From positions 1 to 16,184 of the forward strand of contig JAVBQE010000017.1 in NCBI GenBank assembly GCA_031549165.1: a stretch of DNA of 16,184 nucleotides. Reading direction: 5' to 3'. This DNA comes from Parelusimicrobium sp031549165. GTDB lineage: Bacteria; Elusimicrobiota; Elusimicrobia; Elusimicrobiales; Elusimicrobiaceae. The translations under genes were made by a program, and so were the position numbers. This document shows positions 1 to 5,747 of this stretch, in pieces; position 1 is the stretch's first letter, and every line of letters starts with the position of its first letter. The notes beneath the pieces are model-generated. The model saw only the letters and a list, made by a program, of their open reading frames with translations, did no database searches and was not told the origin of the DNA.

Positions 1-37
1 ATGACAACCCACTTCATTAATTCTGCTTTTCGCTATA

Positions 38-51
38 CCCCCCCCACCCCC
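38..51. repeat. Homopolymeric C tract (C8-A-C5) in the pilin leader
   Basis: Positions 38-45 are eight consecutive C, followed by A and five more C. The tract lies exactly where the reading frame must change to join the ATG at position 1 to the pilin frame. Such tracts are typical slippage sites, in cells or in sequencing. Confidence 0.7.
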
Positions 52-61
52 TGCGTCATTT

Positions 62-562
62 AGGCGGGGTTTTTCACTGATTGAACTTCTGGTTGTAGTG
101 TTGATTATCGGCATTTTAGCCGCGGTTGCCATGCCTCAATATAGCGCAACGGTGGAGCGCTCACGTATGGCAGAAGGGTTGACTACCCTAAAATCCATGG
201 TTACCGCCGCGCAAGCTTACCGTATGGAGAATGACGCCTGGCCCGGAGTGAATGATTGGGATAACATTGTAATAACCATGCCTTCCGGCAAAAGGGAAGC
301 TTACCCTGCCATCGGCGGCGACGCGTGGGTTTTGGACAACGGTATCTGGCGCTTTTACCTAAACGGCAACGGCGTTATCCAGGCAAACAGAGGAGATGCA
401 GGCTCAAATTATAACCTACATTTTAACCCTACCTCGGGCAGATATTTTTGCCAGGTTTACAACGGCCCCAAAAAGAATTTATACAAAAAAATGTGCTCCA
501 GCGTGTGCGGCTCAAACCCGTTTACCACACACCCGGACAGAGAACACTGTGAGTTTAAATAA
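62..562 (+). CDS. Type IV pilin-like (prepilin) protein, 5' end broken or frameshifted
   Basis: The frame encodes a class III signal-like start, RRG then FSLIELLVVVLIIGILAAVA, with the conserved Glu at mature position 5 and a hydrophobic helix, followed by a soluble pilin head of about 130 residues with three Cys near the C-terminus. This is the pilin/pseudopilin family: cleaved by prepilin peptidase and assembled into pili or a type II secretion-like pseudopilus. The open frame runs from position 5 (a TGA sits at 2-4) but has no ATG, GTG or TTG before the GTG at 98, which lies inside the hydrophobic helix and would remove the signal. An ATG at position 1 is in another frame that stops at 61-63. 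Between them is a run of eight C (38-45). With seven C the ATG would join the pilin frame and give a 23-residue leader. I give the start of the recognisable pilin motif. The 3' part is intact to TAA at 560-562. Confidence 0.75.
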   Translation, partial: RRGFSLIELLVVVLIIGILAAVAMPQYSATVERSRMAEGLTTLKSMVTAAQAYRMENDAWPGVNDWDNIVITMPSGKREAYPAIGGDAWVLDNGIWRFYLNGNGVIQANRGDAGSNYNLHFNPTSGRYFCQVYNGPKKNLYKKMCSSVCGSNPFTTHPDREHCEFK

Positions 563-578
563 AATATTTTTCGCTTAA

Positions 579-596
579 AGCGGAGCTTTTTATAAT
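579..596 (+). terminator. Weak candidate terminator after the pilin gene
   Basis: A short hairpin (AAAGC-GGA-GCTTT) is followed by TTTAT, 15 to 20 bases after the pilin stop codon. The stem has only five pairs, so this is a weak call. Confidence 0.35.
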
Positions 597-792
597 GCCG
601 TTATAAAATTGTGCGCCGCACGCAGCGAAGCAAGTGGGGCTCACAGGATTTTGCACTAGATTACATTTTCTTTGGAGCGACAGTGTACTGGCGTACATTA
701 TAGTCGGTTAACTTAATATTAATTTAGCCGCCTATAGTCTCCCCAAAAATGTAATATCGTGCAAACGCTGAAGAGTCATTCGCGCGAGTGCG
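595..792. repeat. Structured intergenic element, copy A (GTAC-capped hairpin family)
   Basis: This begins with ATGCCGTTATAAAA, shared with copy B at 2147. It contains a 5' hairpin (CCGCAC pairing imperfectly with GTGGGG), an outer helix GGCTC (638-642) with GAGTC (773-777, one G-T wobble), TTTGCAC (650-656) with GTGCAAA (759-765), a central stem ATTACATTTT (660-669) with AAAATGTAAT (746-755), and an apex AGTGTAC (682-688), loop TGGC, GTACATT (693-699). Relative to the other copies it carries about 33 extra bases around 700-735, which contain the palindrome TTAATATTAA. It lies between the convergent pilin and pgk genes. No protein is supported here. Family function is unknown; it could be a palindromic mobile repeat or a structured RNA. 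Confidence 0.7.
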
Positions 793-833
793 GAACAGCC
801 GCCATCATTAAGTACCCCGTCCTCCACCATAAT

Positions 834-864
834 AAAAAACCAGCCCCCGTTTGAACGGAGGCTG
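834..864 (-). terminator. Intrinsic terminator of pgk
   Basis: Read on the minus strand, CAGCCTCCGT, loop TCAA, ACGGGGGCTG (one G-T pair) is followed by GTTTTTT. It lies 23 bases past the pgk stop codon. Confidence 0.85.
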
Positions 865-886
865 ATTCTTTGTATTTCCTCAAAAA

Positions 887-2086
887 CTACTTTGCCAGCG
901 CAACCAGCCCCGGCAGTTCTTTGCCTTCTACGAATTCCATGCTGGCTCCGCCGCCGGTGGAGCAATGGCTCATAACAGAGGTCTTCATTTTGGCTTTCTT
1001 TAGCACGTTTAAAGAATCCCCGCCGCCGATAATGGTAACGCAGCCCTTCTTTGTAGCTTCTTCCATCGTCTTAGCGATAGCAAAAGAACCATGCTCAAAG
1101 TTGCTCATTTCAAACGCGCCCACGGGGCCGTTCCAGAAAATGGTTTTGCATTCCATTAATTTCTTGTCAAACAGCGCAATGGTTTTAGGGCCGATGTCTA
1201 AACCCATCTGGCCTTCGGGAACATTGGCATCTGTAGTCGTCATAACAGGCGTTTCGTTGGAAAACTCTGTGGAGCACACATTATCAACGGGCAGCAAAAT
1301 TTCCACATTTTTGGTTTTAGCGGAAGCCAAGATCTTTTTAGCTTCTTCAATTTTGTCCGCTTCCATTAAAGATTTGCCGGTGGTAAAACCCTGCGCCTTT
1401 AAGAAAGTATAGGCCATACCGCCGCCGATGACGAGCACGTTAACCTTGTCAAGCAGAGTATTTAAAACCATAATTTTGTCAGACACTTTAGCGCCGCCGA
1501 TGATGGCCGCGAAGGGGCGCGCCGGGTTGGCCAGTGCGTCACCTAAAAATTCAACTTCTTTCTGCACTAAATAGCCGATGCCGCCGGGTAAAAGTTTAGC
1601 AATAGCGGCTGTAGAGGCGTGCGCGCGGTGCACTGTGCCAAACGCTTCCTGCACAAACACCTGTCCGTTTTTGGCAAGCTCTGCGGCAAAGGCAGCGTCG
1701 TTAGCTTCTTCTTCTGCGTGAAAGCGGAGGTTTTCTAAGAGAACAATTTCGCCATTTTTGGCAGCGGCGATAGCGGAGGCGGCTTCAGCGCCGATGCAGT
1801 CTTTAGCAAAAGTAACTTTAACGCCGAACACGGTGGAAACTTCCGGCGCGACGGGCGCTAAAGAAAATTCCATATTAACTTTGCCCTTCGGGCGGCCTAA
1901 GTGGGACATTAAGACAACTTTGCAGTTGTTTTCTAAAAGATATTTAATAGTTTTTTCTGTAGCCGTGATGCGTTTGTTGTTAGAAACTTTGCCATTTTCC
2001 AAAGGCACGTTATAGTCCACCCGCACGAGGACGGTTTTATTTTTAACGTCAAGGTCCTGCAACTTCTTAATATTTTCCAGTTTCAT
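887..2086 (-). CDS. pgk: Phosphoglycerate kinase
   Basis: 399 residues, the usual length for bacterial PGK. The cytoplasmic enzyme transfers phosphate from 1,3-bisphosphoglycerate to ADP in glycolysis. Visible motifs: RVDYNVP (22-28), SHLGRPKG (61-68), ENLRFH (118-123), the AFGTVHRAHAS stretch (148-158), GGAKVSDK in the hinge and nucleotide region, and the C-terminal GGGDS and STGGGASMEF motifs. The start is fixed by AAGGAG about six bases upstream of the ATG. The gene follows gap on the same strand, but a terminator and a 190-base structured element separate them, so it probably has its own promoter; the AT-rich stretch at about 2090-2120 could supply a -10 box, though no convincing -35 is visible. 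Oddity: the usual Asn-Asp before AFGT is Gln-Glu here (146-147). Identity is very secure. Confidence 0.98.
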   Translation of the reverse strand: MKLENIKKLQDLDVKNKTVLVRVDYNVPLENGKVSNNKRITATEKTIKYLLENNCKVVLMSHLGRPKGKVNMEFSLAPVAPEVSTVFGVKVTFAKDCIGAEAASAIAAAKNGEIVLLENLRFHAEEEANDAAFAAELAKNGQVFVQEAFGTVHRAHASTAAIAKLLPGGIGYLVQKEVEFLGDALANPARPFAAIIGGAKVSDKIMVLNTLLDKVNVLVIGGGMAYTFLKAQGFTTGKSLMEADKIEEAKKILASAKTKNVEILLPVDNVCSTEFSNETPVMTTTDANVPEGQMGLDIGPKTIALFDKKLMECKTIFWNGPVGAFEMSNFEHGSFAIAKTMEEATKKGCVTIIGGGDSLNVLKKAKMKTSVMSHCSTGGGASMEFVEGKELPGLVALAK

Positions 2087-2146
2087 AAATATCTCCTTTT
2101 GATATATTTATATTTTACAAAAATTAGCGCATAAGGACACGCCGTT

Positions 2147-2333
2147 ATGCCGTTATAAAAATGTGCAAGCGAAGCGTCGCACCGCACGAAGCGAAGCAAG
2201 TGCGGCTCACAGGATTTTGAGCAGAATTTCCATTTTCTCCGATGGGAGAGCGTACTCGTGTACGCCGACCTGAGGAAAAATGGAAATTATGCCAAAAGCC
2301 GAAGAGCCATCCGCGCGGGCGCAACGCGCCCGC
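2147..2333. repeat. Structured intergenic element, copy B (GTAC-capped hairpin family)
   Basis: Same architecture as copy A. There is a 5' hairpin CCGCAC/GTGCGG (2182-2205), an outer helix GGCTC (2204-2208) with GAGCC (2304-2308), a central stem AATTTCCATTTT (2225-2236) with AAAATGGAAATT (2277-2288), an apex GCGTAC (2250-2255), loop TCGT, GTACGC (2260-2265), and a 3' hairpin GCGGGCGC/GCGCCCGC (2315-2333, loop AAC). The left flank from ATGCCGTTATAAAA and the segment GCGAAGCAAGTG to ACAGGATTTTG are almost identical to copy A, while the central stem sequence differs. It lies between the gap terminator and the pgk start. Confidence 0.75.
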
Positions 2334-2340
2334 ATAAATG

Positions 2341-2368
2341 AAAAAGCCCCCGTCGGTGACGGGGGCTT
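2341..2368 (-). terminator. Intrinsic terminator of gap
   Basis: On the minus strand an 11-base stem, AAGCCCCCGTC with GACGGGGGCTT and a three-base loop, ends in five T. It sits about 20 bases past the gap stop codon. Confidence 0.9.
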
Positions 2369-2387
2369 AACTCCTTGTACATCAAGA

Positions 2388-3401
2388 CTATTTGTTAACG
2401 GAAGCCATGTAAGCAACAAGCTCTAAGCACTTGTTAGAATAGCCCACTTCGTTATCATACCAAGACACTATTTTAACAAAGGTATCTGTTAAAGCAATAC
2501 CGGCCTTAGCGTCAAAGATAGATGTTAAAGGGCAGCCGATAAAATCGGAAGACACCACATCTTCTTCTGTATAACCGAGCACGCCTTTAAGTTCCTGCTC
2601 AGAAGCTCTCTTCATTTCCGCGCAGATTTCTTTGTAGGTGGCGGGTTTAGCTAAGTTAACGGTTAAGTCAACCACAGACACGTCAAGCGTAGGAACACGC
2701 ATAGACATACCGGTAAGTTTGCCGTTAAGCGCAGGTATTACCTTGCCCACAGCCTTTGCTGCGCCCGTGGAGGAAGGAATGATATTGCCGGAAGCGGCTC
2801 TGCCGCCTCTCCAGTCTTTAGCGGACGGGCCGTCCACGGTTTTCTGTGTGGCGGTAGTGGCGTGAACGGTGGTCATTAAACCGTCTTTGATGCCCCATTT
2901 GTCGTTTAAAACTTTAGCGATAGGCGCTAAGCAGTTGGTCGTGCAAGATGCGTTGGAAACAAACTGTGTGCCTTTAACATAAGACTTTTCGTTTACGCCG
3001 GTAACGAACATCGGTGTGTCATCCTTAGAAGGAGCGGACATAACGACGTATTTTGCGCCTGCTTTAATATGCGCTTCGCATTTTGCTTTTTCAAGGAAAA
3101 GGCCGGTGGATTCAATAACATATTCCGCGCCCACTTCGTTCCATTTAAGGTTGGCGGGGTCTTTTTCTGCGGTTATGCGGATGGCTTTGCCGTTGACGAT
3201 AAGCTTGTTGTTGGCAACGTCCGCTTCCACTGTGCCTTTAAACATACCGTGCACTGTGTCATACTTAAGCATGTAGGCCATATAGTCAACGCTGAGTAAA
3301 TCGTTGATACCCACAATTTCAATATCAGAGCGGCTTGCCGCTGCTCTAAAAACTAATCTGCCGATACGGCCAAAGCCGTTAATACCTACTTTAATTGCCA
3401 T
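2388..3401 (-). CDS. gap: Glyceraldehyde-3-phosphate dehydrogenase, NAD-type
   Basis: 337 residues, full length. The cytoplasmic tetramer oxidises glyceraldehyde-3-phosphate to 1,3-bisphosphoglycerate with NAD, the substrate of the next gene product, Pgk. Visible features: the nucleotide-binding GFGRIG (10-15), Asp34 in GINDL as expected for NAD preference, catalytic Cys153 in SNASCTTNC, His180 in TTVHATTATQ, and the C-terminal SWYDNEVGYSN signature. A GGAGG lies nine bases before the ATG. The 5' leader region holds a 7-bp GC hairpin (3449-3465). The gene ends at its own strong terminator. Very secure. Confidence 0.98.
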   Translation of the reverse strand: MAIKVGINGFGRIGRLVFRAAASRSDIEIVGINDLLSVDYMAYMLKYDTVHGMFKGTVEADVANNKLIVNGKAIRITAEKDPANLKWNEVGAEYVIESTGLFLEKAKCEAHIKAGAKYVVMSAPSKDDTPMFVTGVNEKSYVKGTQFVSNASCTTNCLAPIAKVLNDKWGIKDGLMTTVHATTATQKTVDGPSAKDWRGGRAASGNIIPSSTGAAKAVGKVIPALNGKLTGMSMRVPTLDVSVVDLTVNLAKPATYKEICAEMKRASEQELKGVLGYTEEDVVSSDFIGCPLTSIFDAKAGIALTDTFVKIVSWYDNEVGYSNKCLELVAYMASVNK

Positions 3402-3563
3402 ATATACTGCCTCCGTTTCTTTTATCCGCTCCGCGTTCCCCCGCTTTCGCGCGCCGGCGGCGCGCTGGGCCAGTTAAGCAAAAGCTTTTCATTAAATCCT
3501 TACAAATAAATTTTACAATTTTTTGAGCAATTTGGGGCAGGGCAAATTTTGTATCATATATAT
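3402..3563. promoter_or_regulatory. Divergent intergenic region between gap and the M20 peptidase
   Basis: This 162-base spacer must hold the promoters of both flanking genes. A 7-bp GC hairpin (3449-3465, GCGCGCC/GGCGCGC) lies in the gap leader. An AT-rich stretch (3490-3530) follows. For the plus gene, TATCAT (3552-3557) sits seven bases before ATG 3564. I cannot assign -35 boxes with confidence. Confidence 0.4.
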
Positions 3564-4742
3564 ATGAAACCCGCCCTTGATAAAAACCTCTATCAAAAGT
3601 GTGAAGAACATAAATTCCCCCTTCTTATTGAGCTGGAAAGCTATGTCAATATAGACAGCGGCAGCGGGTACGGCCCGGGGCTTAAAAAATTCCAGCATTT
3701 ACTAATTGACCGTCTTAAACGCATGGGCGCGCAAGTGTTTTATAAAGAAGTAAAAGAACCGCAGGCGGGCTATAACATCAGCGCGGTATTTAAAGGTAAA
3801 GGCAAGGGCACTATTTTAATTTTAGCGCATGCAGACACCGTGTATAACGAAGGCACTGCCAAAGAACGCCCGTTTAGCATGGACGACACCAAAGCCTACG
3901 GCCCCGGCGTTTCAGACGAAAAGGGCGGCCTCACTTTGGCGCTGCACGCCTTAGAAATTTTAAAAGAGAGCAAGTTTAAAGATTATAAGCGCATTACCGT
4001 TCTAATAAACCCGGACGAAGAGGATGACTCCTTTGAATCGCGCGCCTTAATAATGCGCCTAGCCAAAAAACACAAACATGTTATTTGCGTAGAACCCGGC
4101 ATACCGGGCGATTATGTGATGAACTGGCGTAAAGGCATAGGCCGCCTTACCCTCACGGTAAAAGGGCGCAACGCCCACGCCGGCATAGAGCCTGAAAAGG
4201 GGCGCAATGCCATTGTGGAACTAGCGCACCAGATAGCGCAGATGTCTAATTTGGGAAACCCTTCCAAAATGACAACCGTCAACTGGACCTTACTTGAAGA
4301 AACCGCCACGCCCGGCAATGTTATCCCCGCCCGCGCCGTAGCCAGCGCCAATGTGCGCGTGCTATACCCGGAGGAGTACAACCGCGTGCTCAAAGACGCA
4401 GGCGCAATATCGCAAAACCAACTAATCCCCGGCACAAAAATAAGGATAGACCTTTTCCGCGGACGGCCCCCCTTTGCCAAAAATGAAAACACAGAAGCAC
4501 TAGTAAAACACCTACAAAAAATTTATAAAAAAGAACTGGGCCTAAAGCTGGGAGCCAAAGGCTCTGGCGGCGGCTCCGACGCCAACTACGCCGCTATCGC
4601 CGGCGCCACGGTAGTAGACGGCATGGGCATAGTAGGCGGCAACGACCACACGCCGGAAGAATACATAGAACTAAACAGCATAATCCCCCGCCTATACTTA
4701 CTAACAAGAATCCTAAAAGACTTAGGCCGTATAACATATTAA
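3564..4742 (+). CDS. M20-family zinc metallopeptidase (carboxypeptidase G2/ArgE-like)
   Basis: 392 residues. M20 enzymes are two-zinc hydrolases that remove C-terminal or acyl groups from peptides and N-acyl amino acids. The expected ligands and catalytic residues are present (numbered from ATG 3564): H89 and D91 in AHADT, D118 in GPGVSDEKGG, the Glu pair E152-E153 in NPDEED, E177 in VEPG, the dimerisation-domain H205 in RNAHAG, and H362 in NDHTPEE. The layout best resembles glutamate carboxypeptidase (CPG2)-type members; the substrate cannot be read from sequence. There is no signal peptide, so it is probably cytoplasmic. A TTG at 3549 would add five residues and sits six bases after GGGGCAGGG, whereas ATG 3564 has no Shine-Dalgarno; the start is uncertain between these. 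It stands alone and is followed at once by a large hairpin. Confidence 0.9.
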   Translation: MKPALDKNLYQKCEEHKFPLLIELESYVNIDSGSGYGPGLKKFQHLLIDRLKRMGAQVFYKEVKEPQAGYNISAVFKGKGKGTILILAHADTVYNEGTAKERPFSMDDTKAYGPGVSDEKGGLTLALHALEILKESKFKDYKRITVLINPDEEDDSFESRALIMRLAKKHKHVICVEPGIPGDYVMNWRKGIGRLTLTVKGRNAHAGIEPEKGRNAIVELAHQIAQMSNLGNPSKMTTVNWTLLEETATPGNVIPARAVASANVRVLYPEEYNRVLKDAGAISQNQLIPGTKIRIDLFRGRPPFAKNENTEALVKHLQKIYKKELGLKLGAKGSGGGSDANYAAIAGATVVDGMGIVGGNDHTPEEYIELNSIIPRLYLLTRILKDLGRITY

Positions 4743-4748
4743 GCCGTT

Positions 4749-4873
4749 GGGCCCTTTTTGCGAACGCCGTCAAAATTTAATTTTTAAAGGAAAAAGGGTT
4801 GCACATGTTTGAGCAGAGAATCTGCGAGTTGTGCAACCCCCTTTAAAAATTAAATTTTGGTTCGCCTAGGGCC
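4749..4873. repeat. Large composite inverted repeat (cruciform element D)
   Basis: Nearly the whole 125 bases pair with each other. From outside in: GGCCC with GGGCC; GCGAAC (4760-4765) with GTTCGC (4860-4865); a perfect 20-bp arm (4771-4790 with 4840-4859); GGGTTGCACA (4796-4805) with TGTGCAACCC (4830-4839); and an apex GCAGA-GAA-TCTGC (4813-4825). It begins seven bases after the M20 stop codon. No T run follows on the plus strand, so a classical terminator role is not evident. Confidence 0.85.
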
Positions 4874-4884
4874 TAGCCTTTTTG

Positions 4885-4936
4885 GTTACTTTTTGGGCAA
4901 TGCCAAAAAGTGACGTTTGCTACTTTTCAAAAGTAG
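4885..4936. repeat. Two adjacent hairpins
   Basis: A 12-bp stem GTTACTTTTTGG / CCAAAAAGTGAC (one G-T pair, loop GCAATG, 4885-4914) is followed by the near-palindrome CTACTTTT-C-AAAAGTAG (4920-4936). Neither belongs to a gene. Confidence 0.7.
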
Positions 4937-4956
4937 AAATAAAACAAAATAACGAT

Positions 4957-4970
4957 CGCGCGGCCGCGCG
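4957..4970. repeat. 14-bp perfect GC palindrome
   Basis: CGCGCGGCCGCGCG is its own reverse complement, in otherwise AT-rich non-coding DNA. It may be part of the surrounding hairpin-rich block. Confidence 0.6.
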
Positions 4971-4996
4971 CAAAGCAACGACAAGGAAAAATAAAA

Positions 4997-5084
4997 AAGG
5001 AACCGAGCGCAAAGCGCAACGCAACCTTATATTTCGTCTTACAACAAATAAGGAACCGAGCGCGCAAGCGCGCCGAAACCTTAT
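4997..5084. repeat. Tandem pair of hairpin units (AAGGAACCGAGCGC...AACCTTAT)
   Basis: Two direct copies, 4997-5030 and 5050-5084, begin AAGGAACCGAGCGC and end AACCTTAT. Each folds with AAGG/CCTT outside and GCGC/GCGC (first) or GCGCGC/GCGCGC (second) inside, so the inner stem is lengthened on both sides in the second unit. Confidence 0.7.
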
Positions 5085-5117
5085 AAATAAAATCTGGGGA
5101 GGGCGCGGGGGAGCACT

Positions 5118-5148
5118 AAAAAACCCCCGTGTTCATACGCGGGGGTTT
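5118..5148 (-). terminator. Intrinsic terminator of an orphan minus-strand transcript
   Basis: On the minus strand AAACCCCCG, a ten-base loop, and CGGGGGTTT run into six T. On the plus strand no T run follows the stem, so the terminator acts on minus-strand transcription. No recognised gene ends here. Confidence 0.85.
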
Positions 5149-5357
5149 AGTTCGTTGTATACTCCATACGATCTCGCTTTTTTTGGTACTGTTCCGAATC
5201 GCCGGGTCTTAACACCATAGGGTCGTACCTCTACGCCCTCTACAGCAACCGGGTAACCGGAACTCCGTTTACTTTTCACGTCTCGACTTTTTACGTCTAC
5301 TGCGCACTTCTTGCCCTTCATGGGCCGGCAGGCCTGTTTTGTTTGTACCTGCCTTGT
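5118..5357 (-). ncRNA. Candidate structured small RNA, about 240 nt, family not recognised
   Basis: A near-consensus promoter (5364-5391) and a strong terminator (5118-5148) bracket about 240 bases read on the minus strand. Predicted local pairings include GGCAGG/CCTGCC near the 5' end, GCCC-ATGAA-GGGC, CCGG-TTAC-CCGG, GGGCGTA-GAGG-TACGACCC (one bulge), and a longer-range GTTCCG/CGGAAC. I searched by eye for RNase P, tmRNA, SRP and 6S hallmarks and found none. A 62-codon frame (5133-5321) spans most of it, but it lacks a Shine-Dalgarno, uses Arg codons such as CGA and AGA that are uncommon in the neighbouring genes, and has its stop codon inside the terminator loop. An untranslated RNA is therefore more likely, though a small basic protein cannot be excluded. 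Confidence 0.5.
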
Positions 5358-5363
5358 ATTAAT

Positions 5364-5391
5364 AGTATAGGCATATACAAATAAATGTCAA
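5364..5391 (-). promoter_or_regulatory. Sigma-70-type promoter for the orphan transcript
   Basis: On the minus strand a perfect -35 box TTGACA (5391-5386) is followed after 16 bases by TATACT (5369-5364). It is the clearest promoter in the window and lies 40 bases past the stop of the lipoprotein gene, so it drives a separate transcript starting near 5357. Confidence 0.75.
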
Positions 5392-5431
5392 GGCCTAAAA
5401 AGCCCAAATTTAGATGGTTATTTTTAGTTAG

Positions 5432-5740
5432 CTATTTTTGACTAGCCGGTTCGGTTAGCACGCTGGGCGCGTCTAAGGTTATTACTTCCACCTTTTCTAT
5501 TTTTACAGGCGTGAAAGTATCTTCGTAAGTTTTTACAGGCGCGGCAACTGTAGGTGCAGGCGCAGCAGCAGCTTGCGTTTTCTGTGTTGTTGTTTTTTGC
5601 GTTGTGGTTTTTGCGGTTGACTGCGTAGACACTGCGCCGTTAGAATACCTGCCGCTGGGGTTCCACCACTGCGGAGGAGGCTCGGTAGTTTTGCACGCGA
5701 CTACAAACAGCACAGAAAGTAAAGGTAAAAATTTCTTCAT
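5432..5740 (-). CDS. Small Thr/Gln/Ala-rich lipoprotein
   Basis: 102 residues. A type II signal peptide is clear: MKK, a hydrophobic stretch, and the lipobox VVAC with the lipidated Cys at position 16. The mature part has PPPQWWNPSG, then a low-complexity stretch of TTQK-like repeats and Ala/Pro (about 40-70), then an acidic, Val-rich tail. It is therefore an envelope lipoprotein, but no domain is recognisable. It lies seven bases downstream of lipA on the same strand, so it is almost certainly co-transcribed. No strong Shine-Dalgarno is visible; translation may be coupled to the end of lipA. A functional link with lipoate synthesis is not implied by the sequence. Function unknown. Confidence 0.8.
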   Translation of the reverse strand: MKKFLPLLSVLFVVACKTTEPPPQWWNPSGRYSNGAVSTQSTAKTTTQKTTTQKTQAAAAPAPTVAAPVKTYEDTFTPVKIEKVEVITLDAPSVLTEPASQK

Positions 5741-5747
5741 ATAGATA

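Noticed and set aside
396..578. 60-residue frame inside the pilin gene
   Set aside because: Out-of-frame shadow of the pilin C-terminus.
660..755. Integron attC site as the identity of the central hairpins
   Set aside because: I could not find the paired RYYYAAC/GTTRRRY core sites or an integrase, and the GTAC apex is not an attC feature.
4743..5100. CRISPR array or tRNA cluster in the hairpin-rich block
   Set aside because: There are no regularly spaced identical repeats with unique spacers, and no cloverleaf with the conserved T-loop GTTCRA pattern.
4882..5220. 112-residue plus-strand frame
   Set aside because: It runs through hairpins, the tandem repeats and the minus-strand terminator, and has no family resemblance or ribosome site.
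5133..5321. 62-residue basic protein on the minus strand (MKGKKCAVDVKSRD...)
   Set aside because: It lacks a Shine-Dalgarno, uses rare Arg codons for this genome, and its stop codon lies in the loop of the terminator. I prefer an RNA; the frame is mentioned under that feature.
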